NCBI GenBank assembly: GCA_025331125.1
Contig: JAOALB010000050.1
Location: forward strand, 186,001-250,000
Direction: 5' to 3'
Length of the DNA stretch: 64,000 nt
Source: Mycogone perniciosa
Taxonomy: Eukaryota > Ascomycota > Sordariomycetes > Hypocreales > Hypocreaceae
Of the stretch, positions 45,012-55,723 are shown piece by piece (within the stretch, counting starts at the first letter, position 1; every line of letters begins with the position of its first letter). The notes below the pieces were generated by a model. That model searched no databases, was not told the DNA's origin, and saw nothing but the letters and a program-made list of their open reading frames with translations. The position numbers were made by a program, and so were the translations under genes.

Positions 45012-45667
45012 TCGAGAAGCTGTTTGAATTTTGGGGGAAAGGAGGATCTTACGAATCACGAGTATCAGGAATTTTCAACGTGGCATGGCGTCCAGAGCAT
45101 GAGAGATGATTTTAATGGGCATATGAAGGAACTTGCGTCCACAGAGAGGCATAGCTTGGATGTTACCGGAGGAGAATCGGAGACATCATTCAGGCGGATT
45201 GTATTGTAGAGTTACCGTAGATGACAATTAACGTGTCATTGAAGACATCGAGGAAGGACATTATCAAGCAAATACGTAAAAAAAAGTCTTGTACACTGTA
45301 ATCAATCTCAAGACGGCCAAGGCCATGCAGTTTGCAGAGCGTGGTCGGAGTCTGAATAATTGATTCATGGGGGAAATCCTCCGTATGACTCTGTTAATTG
45401 AACCGCCCACTGTATCGGGTCCATTAACTCGCATACTTCAGGGGATAGCCAAGACAAGCTGAGTTACTCGCTGAATTACTCCGAGGCTGTACCGTCCCAC
45501 TATGCCCGGAGAGCCGTCGGCGACCGAGCTGCTACTGATTCTCAATCAACTCTTCACCATTGGATCGATATATACACTGAGTATATAGTCCTAGACACTC
45601 GCTACAATCTCCTGTTCTTAGAGTATTCGTTGGGCAATAAAAGTCATTGGCACAGCGTTTCTGCACC
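45012..45667. other. Intergenic, 656 bp
   Basis: The Cul3 3' flank and the promoter of the acylpyruvase gene. No coding frame is convincing and no motif is assignable. Confidence 0.5.
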
Positions 45668-46526
45668 ATGTTTGCTCTAAGACGGTCAATGGCCACTGTG
45701 GCCTCACAAGCCTCTGCGCTGAAGCAAGCCGGCAAAGTTATCTGCATTGGCCGCAACTATGCGTAAGTCAAATGAAGAAGTGAGACTAGAGATACTATGA
45801 ATTGCTGCTAACAACGGCTAGGGACCATATTGCTGAGCTGCAAAACGCGAAGCCCAAGAAGCCCTTCTTCTTCCTTAAGCCGCCTTCATCAATCGTCTTG
45901 CCAGGCGAGGGACCATGTCTTCGGCCAAAGGGCGTGGATATGCATTTCGAAGTTGAGCTGGCGCTCGTTATTGGCAAGGTGGTGAGCAATTTGCATCCCG
46001 AGGATCAGCAGGGTGCATTGGATGCCATCAAGGGTATGTCGAACCTAAGCTCGTCTTTGAGTGAACGATTATTGACTGAGCGGGAAATAAACACACAGCT
46101 TACGCCATTGCCATTGACATGACGGCCCGCAACGTGCAAAACGAGGCCAAGAAAAAGGGTCTCCCCTGGGACATCGCCAAGGGCTTCGACACCTTCCTGC
46201 CCATGAGCAGCGTGATCCCCAAGGCCGCCATCGCGGACCCGCACGACGTGGAGCTGTTCCTCGAGGTCAACGGGCAGACGAAGCAGCAGGGATCCACGGG
46301 CCTGATGATTTACCGGATCCCCCGCATCATGAGCGACATCTCGAGGGTGATGACGCTGAATCCGGGCGACATTGTGCTGACGGGAACGCCGGCGGGTGTG
46401 GGGCCGGTTGTTCCTGGGGATGTGATGCGCGCGGGCGTCAAGGTTGGAGGAAAGGAGCTGGAGGAGGGGAGAATTGAGGTTCCGGTTGAGGAGTCGCCGT
46501 CGGCGTATGAGTTTTCTGAGACGTAG
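45668..46526 (+). CDS. FAHD1: Acylpyruvase / oxaloacetate decarboxylase, FAHD1 type
   Basis: Three exons: 45668-45762, 45822-46033 and 46099-46526, giving 244 residues. FAHD1-type FAH-superfamily enzymes hydrolyse acylpyruvates and decarboxylate oxaloacetate, usually in mitochondria. The N-terminus (MFALRRSMATVASQASAL) is a plausible mitochondrial presequence. Family motifs are VICIGRNYADH, the metal-binding acidic HFEVELALVIG, YAIAIDMTARNVQ and the C-terminal PGDIVLTGTPAGVGPV. Length fits the FAHD1 group and not fumarylacetoacetase (about 420). The gene is convergent with BNA1 127 bp downstream. Confidence 0.93.
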
Positions 46527-46653
46527 ACGGTCATGATAGTATCACATCCCATGGTTCACTCATATAGGCTGTGCTTCATACATGATACAGACAGGCTCAT
46601 GTTACAGTCTCATCGTTTCTTTTCTCTCTTCACATCAAGTACACACACGCACA

Positions 46654-47443
46654 TCACGGCAAGTTCGGGTCAGGAATAGACCCCGGCTTCGGCGCCCAAT
46701 CTGCCAGCGTGCCACACTTCCCACACCTCCTCCTATGCTCATCGTTCTTGAAATCCTCCACTGCCTGCTTGATCTGCGTGCCCAAATCCGTGCAATGAAA
46801 CGCCGCCTCGTGGACCACCACGGCGCCGGCGCCGTTGCTGCTGCAGGGCACGCAGTACCAGCGCATGCGGTCGATGGAGCTCACGGGGCGGCGCTGCTCC
46901 AGCACGATGCCGACGGTGTTGGCGAAGCGCACGGGGTTGTGCGGAGTGTTGGCGGGCAGCAGGAACATGTCGCCCTCGCGGATGACGATGTCCCGGAAGA
47001 CGCCGTCGTCGACGACTTTGAGGGTCATGGCGCCGCGATATTGGTAGAACCATTCGGGGGTTTGGTTGATGTGGTAGTCGGTTCGGGCGTTGGGGCCTCC
47101 GACGATCTATTTCGGTGGGAAAGAAGAAGAAAAAACGAGTGAGTAACGAGCAGGTTCATCTGATATATCATGTGTCTTCTTCATCTCTCTCCTTTGTTGT
47201 TTGTCTTCTCAACCCCATGGGGAGGAGTAGCGTACCATGACAGTAAAGTCATCGTTGTAGACGCAGTAGTTGTTGATCGGCGGCTGGAGGAGATGGGAAT
47301 TCTCCTCGAGCCTAGAAGTAGAGACAGAAAGAAAGAAAGAATCAGTACGTGAACTCTTGGGGGGGGGGCAGGAAAAGCCTCATCCGAGAATGGGTTGTCA
47401 TCCTGACTCACCACTTGGGCAGATTCACCGGGGGTCCAAGCAT
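46654..47443 (-). CDS. BNA1: 3-hydroxyanthranilate 3,4-dioxygenase
   Basis: Three exons: 47443-47412, 47311-47236 and 47106-46654, giving 186 residues. The enzyme opens the ring of 3-hydroxyanthranilate in the kynurenine route from tryptophan to NAD. The cupin core shows RTDYHINQTPEWFYQ, with His and Glu ligands, and LPANTPHNPVR with the second His. A rubredoxin-like iron site of the bacterial/fungal type is given by WYCVPC and RRCGKC near the C-terminus. The start MLGPPVNLPKW matches fungal orthologues. A 301-bp gap to the SET gene on the same strand (47444-47744) holds a TACGGAGTA and a TACTCCGTA motif and no gene. Confidence 0.95.
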
Positions 47444-47744
47444 GTGTGCTAGTTGAAGAGCTACTTCGTACCTCACCTTAGGGAATTGTATGCTAGAAGG
47501 CAGTTCGTACGAAACGAGACACAAGAAGTGCGAAGAGAAAAGAAGAGGAGAGGAAATAATTGTTATGCGAGATTGTGTGAGCCGGTTCTGTTTATCAATC
47601 AAAACATGAACTATTTACGGAGTATTTTTACCGTCACTCCGTACTATTCTACACAGTGCGGATTTCTCACGTCTGGGGCAAAAGTGGCGATAGCCTCCAA
47701 CGCGAACGTGTGACCTGTCATCCCCAAAAGCCTTCGACATCATT

Positions 47745-49642
47745 CTATCCGCTCTTGACCGCCCATAGCTTCTCGTTGACGCCCGCCCATTTCAAGAGGC
47801 TCGCATGCGATGCCTTGAATTTCCTCCTGAAATTCCGTGTATTGGGACGAGGGCCGTAGTAATCCGGCACTTCGTCGTCGAACCACTTCTTGACGGCTCG
47901 GGTTAGGACTGCCTCCGGCCCATGCGTCTTCGTTGAATGGTTGAGCAGCTCTTGGAGATGCCCCATGAATATGTCTCTCATCTCTTTGCTCTTGGGAATG
48001 CCCACGTTGTCCCGAAAGACGGAGTGGTGCGGGGGGAGCGCTGCGATGGCAGCCAGAGCCTTCACCAAATCGAGCAGATCTTCTACCCAGGCCAATCCCT
48101 GGCGTTGTTTGGTGGAAGCACATCCTCTGAGTCTGAGCTTGAGGCCCACTATGGTCTGGCCTTTGGCGTTGCATAAGACGGCCAATGTCTTCCATGTCGT
48201 CGGCAGTGGCTCCAGGTCGTCTGGCCACTTGCTCCCCGCATAGCCGTCCTCGATCAAATCGTGGATACTAACTACCAATTGCGTGACATTCAGGTTCTCG
48301 AAAGACATTATTGAATTCTCCATACCGCGGGTCATGATTTCAAGAAACTTCAGTTGGGATTGCTGAATAGACTTGAGACGAGAGGGGTCAGTCGATACGG
48401 CTTGGAAATGTTGTTCGGCCTCCGCCTTGCATCTGGCACCTGTTTTCATCGTCAGCTATAGAAACCAAGGTAGGACAGGGGGTTATGTGCACCATACATT
48501 CACACTGAAAGAGATACCTGGCCTTGAGCCTCGGCTGGCGAAGCATCAGATCAAACGTCACTACTTCTCGGTAGCAATGCAGGAGTTCCTCGCCAGCGCT
48601 GAGTGCTCGTAACGCGCGGACGTGTAGCTTTTCATTGTTGAAGACAACAACCAAGTTGGGATCGCAGGAGTGGTTCACCAGGGATAAGGCTAGATCCAGC
48701 GCAATTCCGAGATTCTTGTTTCGGTAGGTCTGCTCCATGGGTGCACAATTGATGAGGAGCTACAAGACAGATGAGAAGAATGTAAGCAATTCGTGAAACT
48801 CAACAGAACATCAGTTCCCCGCGGGGTACTCACCATGCAGTAGAGTTTCTCAACTTCGACAAGGGCAAGATCGGATCCAGTCCGGGCCTTTGCTTCTACA
48901 GCAACCTGCTGTATCGTCCTATACTGGACATCGTTCTTATTCTCGCCCTCGCCCTCGCTCTCATTCTCACCCTGACGATACTTGTCATGGTGGTTTTGCA
49001 GTTTGGATAGAACCTCAACTTGCTGTTTCGAGACCTTCCCGTGTTTGATTTTGATAAGGAGCCGATACAAGGCTCTGATCTCGACCTCGGCCGATGCATT
49101 TGAGAGCAGCTCGCACTCATATTTGTGGTACGCTTTCCACGCGGCTGTCTGGCAAGGCTTTTCAGGGGATTCAAATCTGATGAGTCCTCGATCATTCACT
49201 AACAGAAAGATTGGGATGTGTTTGGAAGGCTTACCTTTGAACAGTACCTGTACATGAGACATCCTGAACAAGCCAAGGGATCGGGCAAGGTCTCGTTCTT
49301 AACAAGGAAGCGACCATCTGGATGAAGGATATCCCTTCTTGCCTGATAGCAAAAATCGCATACCCGAAAAGGATCGCGAGTCTCGGCGCAGTGGAGAAGA
49401 GGGCTTGACATGAAGATCAGCTCCCCTTCCGCAACGTCTCGAGTGGTGAAGAGACCCGTGCCGGCGCCTGGGATGTTGGATTCGCATATGGCTAGAGATC
49501 CAGGATGCGCGTCGATGTTGCCCAGAATGTATTGACAAAGTTCGCCATCCTCGTGGATTGGTGGGCTTGGCTGGGTCGAACCCATACTGTCGGTTTGTTT
49601 GGGGTCTATTGAGGTGCCGCGAGTCGGCTGGGTCGTTGCCAT
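47745..49642 (-). CDS. SET-MYND domain protein (SMYD-like lysine methyltransferase)
   Basis: Four exons: 49642-49235, 49157-48834, 48759-48498 and 48439-47745, giving 562 residues. The N-terminal part of the SET domain is seen at GAGTGLFTTRDVAEGELI. A MYND zinc finger is inserted at about residues 92-152 (CDFC, CSGC, YCSKPCQTAAWKAYHKYEC); the CSK/PCQ junction is exactly at intron 1. The SET core follows with VNHSCDPNLVVVF (about 272-284) and GEELLHCY. The post-SET FQCECARC is created across intron 3. The C-terminal 230 residues are helical and unassigned. Substrate cannot be told; fungal relatives are annotated Set5/Set6-like. An acidic ENESEGEGENK insertion lies in exon 2. Confidence 0.9.
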
Positions 49643-50375
49643 CGAGGCGAATGAGGAGATGGCGATCTTTATATGGGAGTAAAATCATGGTGATTGAAAT
49701 GGAAAGACATGGTGAATGATGAAAGCCATGTGGCATGATATTCTGAAGAGTCTATTCAATGACAACAGGCTGTTGGGTCGAGTCATTGGATGTTATTTAG
49801 AATGGTAACTACTATTGACGAATTAAGGCTTTAGCTTGAATAGATGAGGTGAATATGTCTATGAAGTATATTTTAATATTGTACATTCTTAAATGCGGTT
49901 TATTTGCATACGATTATTCTATTCTGTGTACTTCGTAACTCTCTGCGAATTACATTACATTCCACTATGTGACGGTTTGCTCAGCTGGCGCTGTATATTC
50001 ACATTCAAAGCCGAGTAAAGGCCTGAGAAACCCGATCTGAGTACCATTTCTTTTTAAGTTTTTGACAATAGACATGAATATTTCTTACATGAATGCTATG
50101 CTATGCCTTATTTCTTTTCCCTCGAACAGAATGCAGCTTGTCTGGCAACGCAACTTACAGGGCTGTCTCACCGAGCTCAGGCCCCCCGCCTCCCCGCATT
50201 AGGGATGAGCAAGTTAAGCAATCACGCTATCTGTACCTATCTTTGGCTTGCTCGTGATAGTACCTCCAGCCTCTCTCTTCTCTCTTCCTCATCATCACCT
50301 CTACTGATCTCCAAGCTTAGGAGCCTCATTCAACCCGCCTGAGCCCATCTCCTCTCTCACGATATCAAATCGAAT
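49643..50375. promoter_or_regulatory. Divergent spacer of the SET gene and CTR, with a copper-response-like element
   Basis: A 733-bp spacer, A+T-rich on the left. TTTGCTCA at 49976-49983, about 400 bp upstream of the CTR start, equals the Mac1-type copper-response consensus TTTGC(T/G)C(A/G). A TACTTCGTA copy is at 49929-49937. Confidence 0.5.
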
Positions 50376-51205
50376 ATGGACCACTCTCACATGGACCATA
50401 GCAGCCACATGGGCCATTCCATGGATATGGATCATGGCGGTGGCCACGGCGGTATGGACGACATGTGCAGCATGAATGTAAGTGATGCCCTCTAGCATCT
50501 CTGATATACCCTCATAATTCGACTGTTGCTCACCAGCTGCTCCTCTAGATGCTCTTCACCTGGAACACCAAAAACCTCTGCATCGTCTTCCGCCAATGGC
50601 ACGTCCGCTCCACCACATCCCTCATCCTCTCCCTCATAGCCGTCGTCCTCATCGGCATCGGCTACGAAGGTCTGCGCGCGCTCTCACGTCGATACGAAGC
50701 CTCTCTGGCCCAACGCATTGAGACCATGCCCAGTAAGTTCTCTCCCTCTCTCTCCCTCTCTCCCTCTCTGATGCCGCATCTCCCATTGTGTCCTTCCCCA
50801 TTATCCTCTGGGAATGCGCGCCAATGCTAAGACGCTTTCTTCTTCTCCGTGGAGGTGTCCATAACAACAACGATGGTGATGATGATGATGATGAAAATGG
50901 AAATGTTACTGAGACAACTCCCTTCTTCCGCCGCTCAGGACAGAATCGCGCAAACGCCAGCCAGCGCGGCCACGTCATCAAGGCCGTGCTCTATGCCATC
51001 CAGAACTTCTACGCATTTATGCTCATGTGAGTTGATTCGTTTACCCGGTTTTTCTGTCAACTCGGAAACTAAAACAGCCCTGGAAAGGTTGGTCTTTATG
51101 ACGTACAATGGCTGGGTCATGGTTGCCGTGTCCTTGGGTGCGTTTTTGGGATATCTTTTGTTTGGACATTCCACCTCGGCGACCAAGGAAAATGCTTGCC
51201 ATTGA
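50376..51205 (+). CDS. CTR family copper transporter
   Basis: Four exons: 50376-50477, 50549-50732, 50855-51026 and 51088-51205, giving 191 residues. CTR proteins are trimeric Cu(I) importers with three membrane passes. The first exon is His/Met-rich (MDHSHMDHSSHMGHSMDM) and binds copper outside or in the vacuole lumen. TM1 follows TWNTKNLCIVFRQW. The loop between TM1 and TM2 has a D5 run from a GAT microsatellite. TM2 carries the signature M-x3-M (MLVFM) and TM3 the GAFLGYLLFG G-x3-G packing motif. The short C-terminus ends KENACH with a terminal Cys-His. Length resembles the low-affinity/vacuolar Ctr2-type. Exon 3's start was fixed by frame and the acceptor GTGGAG. Confidence 0.92.
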
Positions 51206-51425
51206 ACCCGGTACGCTTGAGCACAGTTGGATCTTGGATTAGGTATCACAGGCTTGCCCCCCGATTCTGCAGTGTTCTTCGGACATGACCAGAAAACAAC
51301 TCCCTTATCCTATACAGACAACATCCCCAGAAACCTGTCTGCCAACTCCTCATCCCTCGAAAATCTAGTTACATCCATGGCGATAAAAGTGATATGCAGT
51401 CACATATGTCTCTGTGTGCCATGCT

Positions 51426-52681
51426 CTACATCTTCGCGGGCTTCTGCTCCTCCTCCTTCTTCTGCTCCCCAACCTCATTAAGCATACCCTCCTCCATCGC
51501 TCGTTGTACAATTTTCATATCCCCAAGTTCGGTATTATGCTCGATCTCGGGGTCTTCGTTAAAAGCAATCCGCGCCGCATCCAGCAACACCCTCCCTGTC
51601 AAACCCCAGACCCTGAACCGGCCCTCTTGCTCATGACTGTTCTCAAGATCGTCCACCAACTCAATCTGCGCCGCGCTGCCCCTTCGCGGCTTTGATACCC
51701 TTTGGTTGTTAATAGGTACGTAGAAGTTGTGCACACGCCACTGCTCATCCTTCCAATCCGTCCACGCGCCGTCGTACCAATGCCCCGGGGGAAGAGTCTC
51801 GCCTGGTCGTGCGGGCAGGTCGGTGGCCTTGAGGAAGTTGTATAACGGAGCGCTGAACACGGCGGCGACTTCTCTGGCGTCGAGGCGGGGGATCATTGAT
51901 TCTTCCACGAGCGGTGCTGGGGAATCCGGTGAGGTGCGATCAGCGTGCAACAAGGCCACGCAGGGTATGACGACGAGATGAGTGCGGGCTAGAGAGGGCG
52001 GTAGACAGCAAAGCTGTTCGACGCGGAATGGTCTGGGCATTTGAAGGTCGTCCATAGGAAGACCGATTTCTTCGTATGCCTCGCGCCGCGCTATTTGATC
52101 TAAACATTGCGTCAATATCTCGAGCGGACTACGTGTGGATTGTCCACGGGTTAAGGAATGCACATACATGGTGTTTCATCCTTGCTATCTGCCTTTCCTC
52201 CCGGCAGCGCGGCTTGGCCCGAGAAGCTACGTAGGCTCGCCGCGCGCATCGTAATGACGACTCGCAAGTCGCCCCATCGGTCGGCATATAACAGCACCAA
52301 GACTGCGGCTCGTTTGCGCGCGGGGAGTTTATCCCATAGAGGGAACGGTGGCGGCTTGTAAGCGCGAAACCGATTCAGGGCAGCCTTTGCATTCGTTCAA
52401 ATGCGTAAGCGATCTGATTTGAGATTCGGCCATGTGGGGGATGGGAACAACGAACAACTGACCAGGGCAAAGGGATTCAGCGACGTCATGGTCGATGCGT
52501 CATAGTACAAAGAAGCCCCTGTGTATTCCTGCGCCTCTTCAACTGATAGCCCTAGGGCTTCTCTTATATGGCTCTTGACGTCGGCGACTTCGGCTTCAGA
52601 GAGGACAGGTTCTGCAACGTTGAAGTCGTTGTGGTTTGCGATGACAGTCGATTCCTCGGGCAGCGATTCTTCGACGGTCAT
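51426..52681 (-). CDS. Nudix hydrolase, peroxisomal CoA diphosphatase (PCD1) type
   Basis: Three exons: 52681-52463, 52384-52168 and 52099-51426, giving 369 residues. PCD1/NUDT7 enzymes hydrolyse CoA and acyl-CoA to phosphopantetheine and 3',5'-ADP. The CoA-type signature upstream of the box (RAASLRSFSGQAALPGGKAD) and the Nudix box ending REAYEEIGLP are present. Intron 2 falls inside the box, joining ETP to YQIARRE. The C-terminal part is Lys/Glu-rich and ends in PAKM. No canonical peroxisomal SKL end is seen. The N-terminal 65 residues before MTSLNPFAL are less conserved in my judgement, so an internal start is conceivable. Confidence 0.9.
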
Positions 52682-53594
52682 TTCCGCGTCTAGGGAGAAC
52701 CGAGGCCCATGAATCTTTCCCCTCCACGCGACTATTTTGTAGGTTTCGCGCCTCTTTTCGCTTTTCTCTATCGCCCTGGAAGGAGATATGATGATGTATG
52801 TAGGAGTAGAGTTGGAGGAGTGAAGTTCGGTTTAGGCCGGAAATACGCACGCCTTTGGCCCCGCCTCCGGACCGGTACAACGCGGGGTGCCGCCAGCCGA
52901 GGCTCCAGATAATATTAGTGCAAACATTAGGAAGTACTCCGTATCTACTTCTTACCATGTTAACAAATAGTATATATCTGGAGTTGGTGGTTATGTATTT
53001 TCCTTGTTCTCAAAGTGACGACAGCCTCAAGCTTATTGGCATGAGAGGGTGGTTGGCTTACTACTACATGCTGTTCAGCGTTCAGCTGCAAAGCCTTCTT
53101 TCCCCTGAGAAAATGATAGCCCGATGTCAACTTGCAGCTTCAGGATGGCCTTGTCAACTCTAACCTAAGATGGCTTACAGGCCTTTATACCAACTGTCTA
53201 TTCACTGGGCTCAACACACAGTATTCATGTGTCTCTAACACACTCGAGGGTTATATCCTAATGTAGTCATGATGTTTCCAGTCCTGCAGCAGCAGTCTCT
53301 AACTGTTAGGTCGTGGGCCAAAGGCACTGACACATATTCAGTAGAAGGTTTAGTGCTGCAGTAGAAAGGCGTCGACGAGTTTGTTCGACAAGGAGTCACA
53401 AGCTCATACGTTGGCTACGAGTATGCCATGTTCGGCTAGCAAACCTTGGTATGAAGATCCAGTTCAAACTTTAGATAAATAGCCATTGCCTTCCATTTAT
53501 AAACAAGACATATCCTTTAAATCTTTTTGTTACCTTTATTTGTCGACGACCAGACTCTTAAAATAAGATACATCTCCTTCATTCCAATATCACC
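52682..53594. other. Intergenic, 913 bp between divergent genes
   Basis: No gene is seen. A TACTCCGTA copy is near 52934. The right half is A+T-rich and merges with the F-box gene leader. Confidence 0.5.
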
Positions 53595-54794
53595 ATGCTC
53601 CAGCAAAAAGGCAGTACGATTCATCCCCACAGGAGAAATATAATCACCAATAAGAAGCTCATTTCTCGCCTTTCATGCCAACCCAAATCATACTTCCAAG
53701 GATTTATCAATATCAAGAAGCCCGCGACGCCTTCATTTGTTCCTCGCCTGGACTCCTCGGCGCCTCTTGGACTTGGCCGCCTGGGTTGCTTTCCCGTTGA
53801 GATCATGCATGCTATCCTTAACGACCTTGATCCCCGGTCCCTGGCGCGGTTCTCTCTTACCTGTCTGCGAGGTCACGCCATTATCCAGTCGTTGCCAGCA
53901 TATCGCGACCTATTGGAACACGCGCCGCGTGTATTGATAGCATTAAGCCGCACAAGGCTCATCTCCTATCACTCTGCTAGTACAATCCGGGCTACTCTAC
54001 GGTCAGATAGATGTATCGCCTGCGGAGAACACGGCCCTTACCTATTCTTGCCAACCTGCGAGCGATGCTGCTTGGATTGCCTGCAAGTTAACCAGTCGCT
54101 ATTCATAATGCCACGGGCTCAAGCGGCAAAGTGCTTTGAGATTCCGCTGCGGGAAATAGATCGTCAGCTACCTATCGTGTACACACTTCCTGGCATATAC
54201 GGCCCTTACAACAATAGATGGCACCAACCCCGCTACAGGAGCTTGAGATATGTCAGTGTTAAAGCGGCAAGAAGTCTCGCGCTGATGATCCATGGGTCTA
54301 AAGGATATCGCTCCAAGTTCCGTGATATAGACATACGAGAAAGGTACGCATCCACCTTTATACTTCTCCGGAGCGAGCCACAACCAGAATCAAGGAGTGC
54401 CTATCCATTCAATGTCTACTCCGACATAGTGGCGCTAGCCAATGATAAAAGCTACTGTGGCATGGCAGCAACTATATATGCTCCTTGTTTACTGCCAAAT
54501 GGGACTGTTGATAGCGGTCTCTGGTGCCGTGGTTGTGAGTGGACGTTTGACGCCCGGAATTCTTGCCTCAGGGAGTATAATGCTTTTATGCGTTCGATGC
54601 CAGATCTTGGTGAGGTGACCGCATACCGTTTTCTGAGCCTAATGAAACATCGGAGCTGGTCTACACAGGGGTTCTTGGAGCATGTTAAGCATTGCTTTGG
54701 AGTGCGACGACTAGCACCTGATCTACACCCATGGCAAGTACAGGAAGAAGGAAATCAAGACGATGAGGGACGAAGTTACGTTACTGGACGATAA
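53595..54794 (+). CDS. F-box protein with cysteine cluster
   Basis: A single exon of 399 residues from the first ATG. Residues about 62-105 form an F-box (LGCFPVEIMHAILNDLDPRS, then LARFSLTC), the Skp1-binding module of SCF ubiquitin ligases. A cysteine cluster follows (C140, C143, C155, C158, C159, C162), as in a large group of Sordariomycete F-box proteins whose substrates are unknown. A second CRGCEW pair lies at about 310. No leucine-rich or WD repeats are seen. The flanks are A+T-rich and the gene has no intron, which fits the lineage-variable members of this family. Confidence 0.82.
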   Translation: MLQQKGSTIHPHRRNIITNKKLISRLSCQPKSYFQGFINIKKPATPSFVPRLDSSAPLGLGRLGCFPVEIMHAILNDLDPRSLARFSLTCLRGHAIIQSLPAYRDLLEHAPRVLIALSRTRLISYHSASTIRATLRSDRCIACGEHGPYLFLPTCERCCLDCLQVNQSLFIMPRAQAAKCFEIPLREIDRQLPIVYTLPGIYGPYNNRWHQPRYRSLRYVSVKAARSLALMIHGSKGYRSKFRDIDIRERYASTFILLRSEPQPESRSAYPFNVYSDIVALANDKSYCGMAATIYAPCLLPNGTVDSGLWCRGCEWTFDARNSCLREYNAFMRSMPDLGEVTAYRFLSLMKHRSWSTQGFLEHVKHCFGVRRLAPDLHPWQVQEEGNQDDEGRSYVTGR

Positions 54795-54961
54795 GGATGG
54801 GAACAATGGAAATCGCTATATAACAAGCAGTCAAGGAGCTGAGTGTTTCGAGTTATTCTCTTCTACCAAATCACAATGCAAATGACCAGTTCTTAAGAAC
54901 GAAATAAAAATATATTAAAAATTCTCATCTATCCTAGAACTTAACAAGCCCCTTCATTCTC

Positions 54962-55723
54962 TCAGAGCAGAGCAACAGCCCCAACAGCCAGCACGGCCAA
55001 CACATTAGCAGGCTGCACATATCCAGCCCCCGAAACAACCACCGGCGGCTGAGGAGAAGGCTTCACAACAGGAGGCACCGTGTTGTTGCCAGGCTTGTTG
55101 TGGTGGTAGCAGTCCTCGACAGGGTGCAGCGTCCCATCCTCGCCGAAGGGGTTGAAGCCCAGGCACTTGGCGTACTCGGCAGCGCAAGACGATTGGTTCG
55201 CGCCAGGCTTGACACGGCACTCGTTGTACTTGTCCGTGCAGGCCTTGATGTGGCACTCCTCGGGAGGAGCAGTGGTCAGAGGCGGCGCAACCGTGTGAGA
55301 GCACGCCGTGGGCGTGGCGAGGGAGCCATCGCTTCCAAAGGGGTTGTAGCCCAAGCAAGACGCAAAGTTGGAAGCGCAAGTGGGACGATGAGCATTCGGA
55401 GCGCCGCGGCAGTGATCCCACTCGTCGTGGCACTTCTTCGCGCAGTGATCCCAGGCCGGCGCCGTGGTGGTGGTGGTGGTAGCTGGGGGCTGAGTCGTAG
55501 TGTGAGCACACGCCGTGGGTGCCACGAGAGAACCATCCTCTCCGAAGGGGTTATAGCCCAAGCACCCAGCGTAGTCAGAGGAGCAGGTAGACAGGTTTGC
55601 GCCTGGCTGGCTGCGACAGGTGTTGTATGTGTTCCAGCAAGTCAGGGCGCACTCGCTACAGGCCTGAATAGGCGAGGCGGCCAAGGCGGAGCCAATGAAA
55701 GCGGCAATGAGAACGGAATGCAT
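54962..55723 (-). CDS. Secreted GPI-anchored protein with three six-cysteine repeats
   Basis: A single exon of 253 residues. A signal peptide is predicted at 1-16. Three homologous modules follow: cysteines 25-72, 94-141 and 157-205. The common pattern is C-x3/4-C-x6-C-x10-C-x6-C-x17-C, each ending in a CLG(Y/F)NPFG-x-DG signature. Thr/Pro-rich linkers (TTTTTTAPAW) separate them and are likely O-mannosylated. The C-terminal tail after a Pro-rich stretch is hydrophobic (NVLAVLAVGAVALL), preceded by SGAG, fitting GPI attachment. I recognise no named family; CFEM and hydrophobin patterns do not match. I infer a cell-surface protein, possibly adhesin- or wall-related. Confidence 0.85.
   Translation of the reverse strand: MHSVLIAAFIGSALAASPIQACSECALTCWNTYNTCRSQPGANLSTCSSDYAGCLGYNPFGEDGSLVAPTACAHTTTQPPATTTTTTAPAWDHCAKKCHDEWDHCRGAPNAHRPTCASNFASCLGYNPFGSDGSLATPTACSHTVAPPLTTAPPEECHIKACTDKYNECRVKPGANQSSCAAEYAKCLGFNPFGEDGTLHPVEDCYHHNKPGNNTVPPVVKPSPQPPVVVSGAGYVQPANVLAVLAVGAVALL

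Noticed and set aside
46582..47142. 186-codon plus-strand ORF opposite the dioxygenase
   Set aside because: Antisense shadow of BNA1 exon 3.
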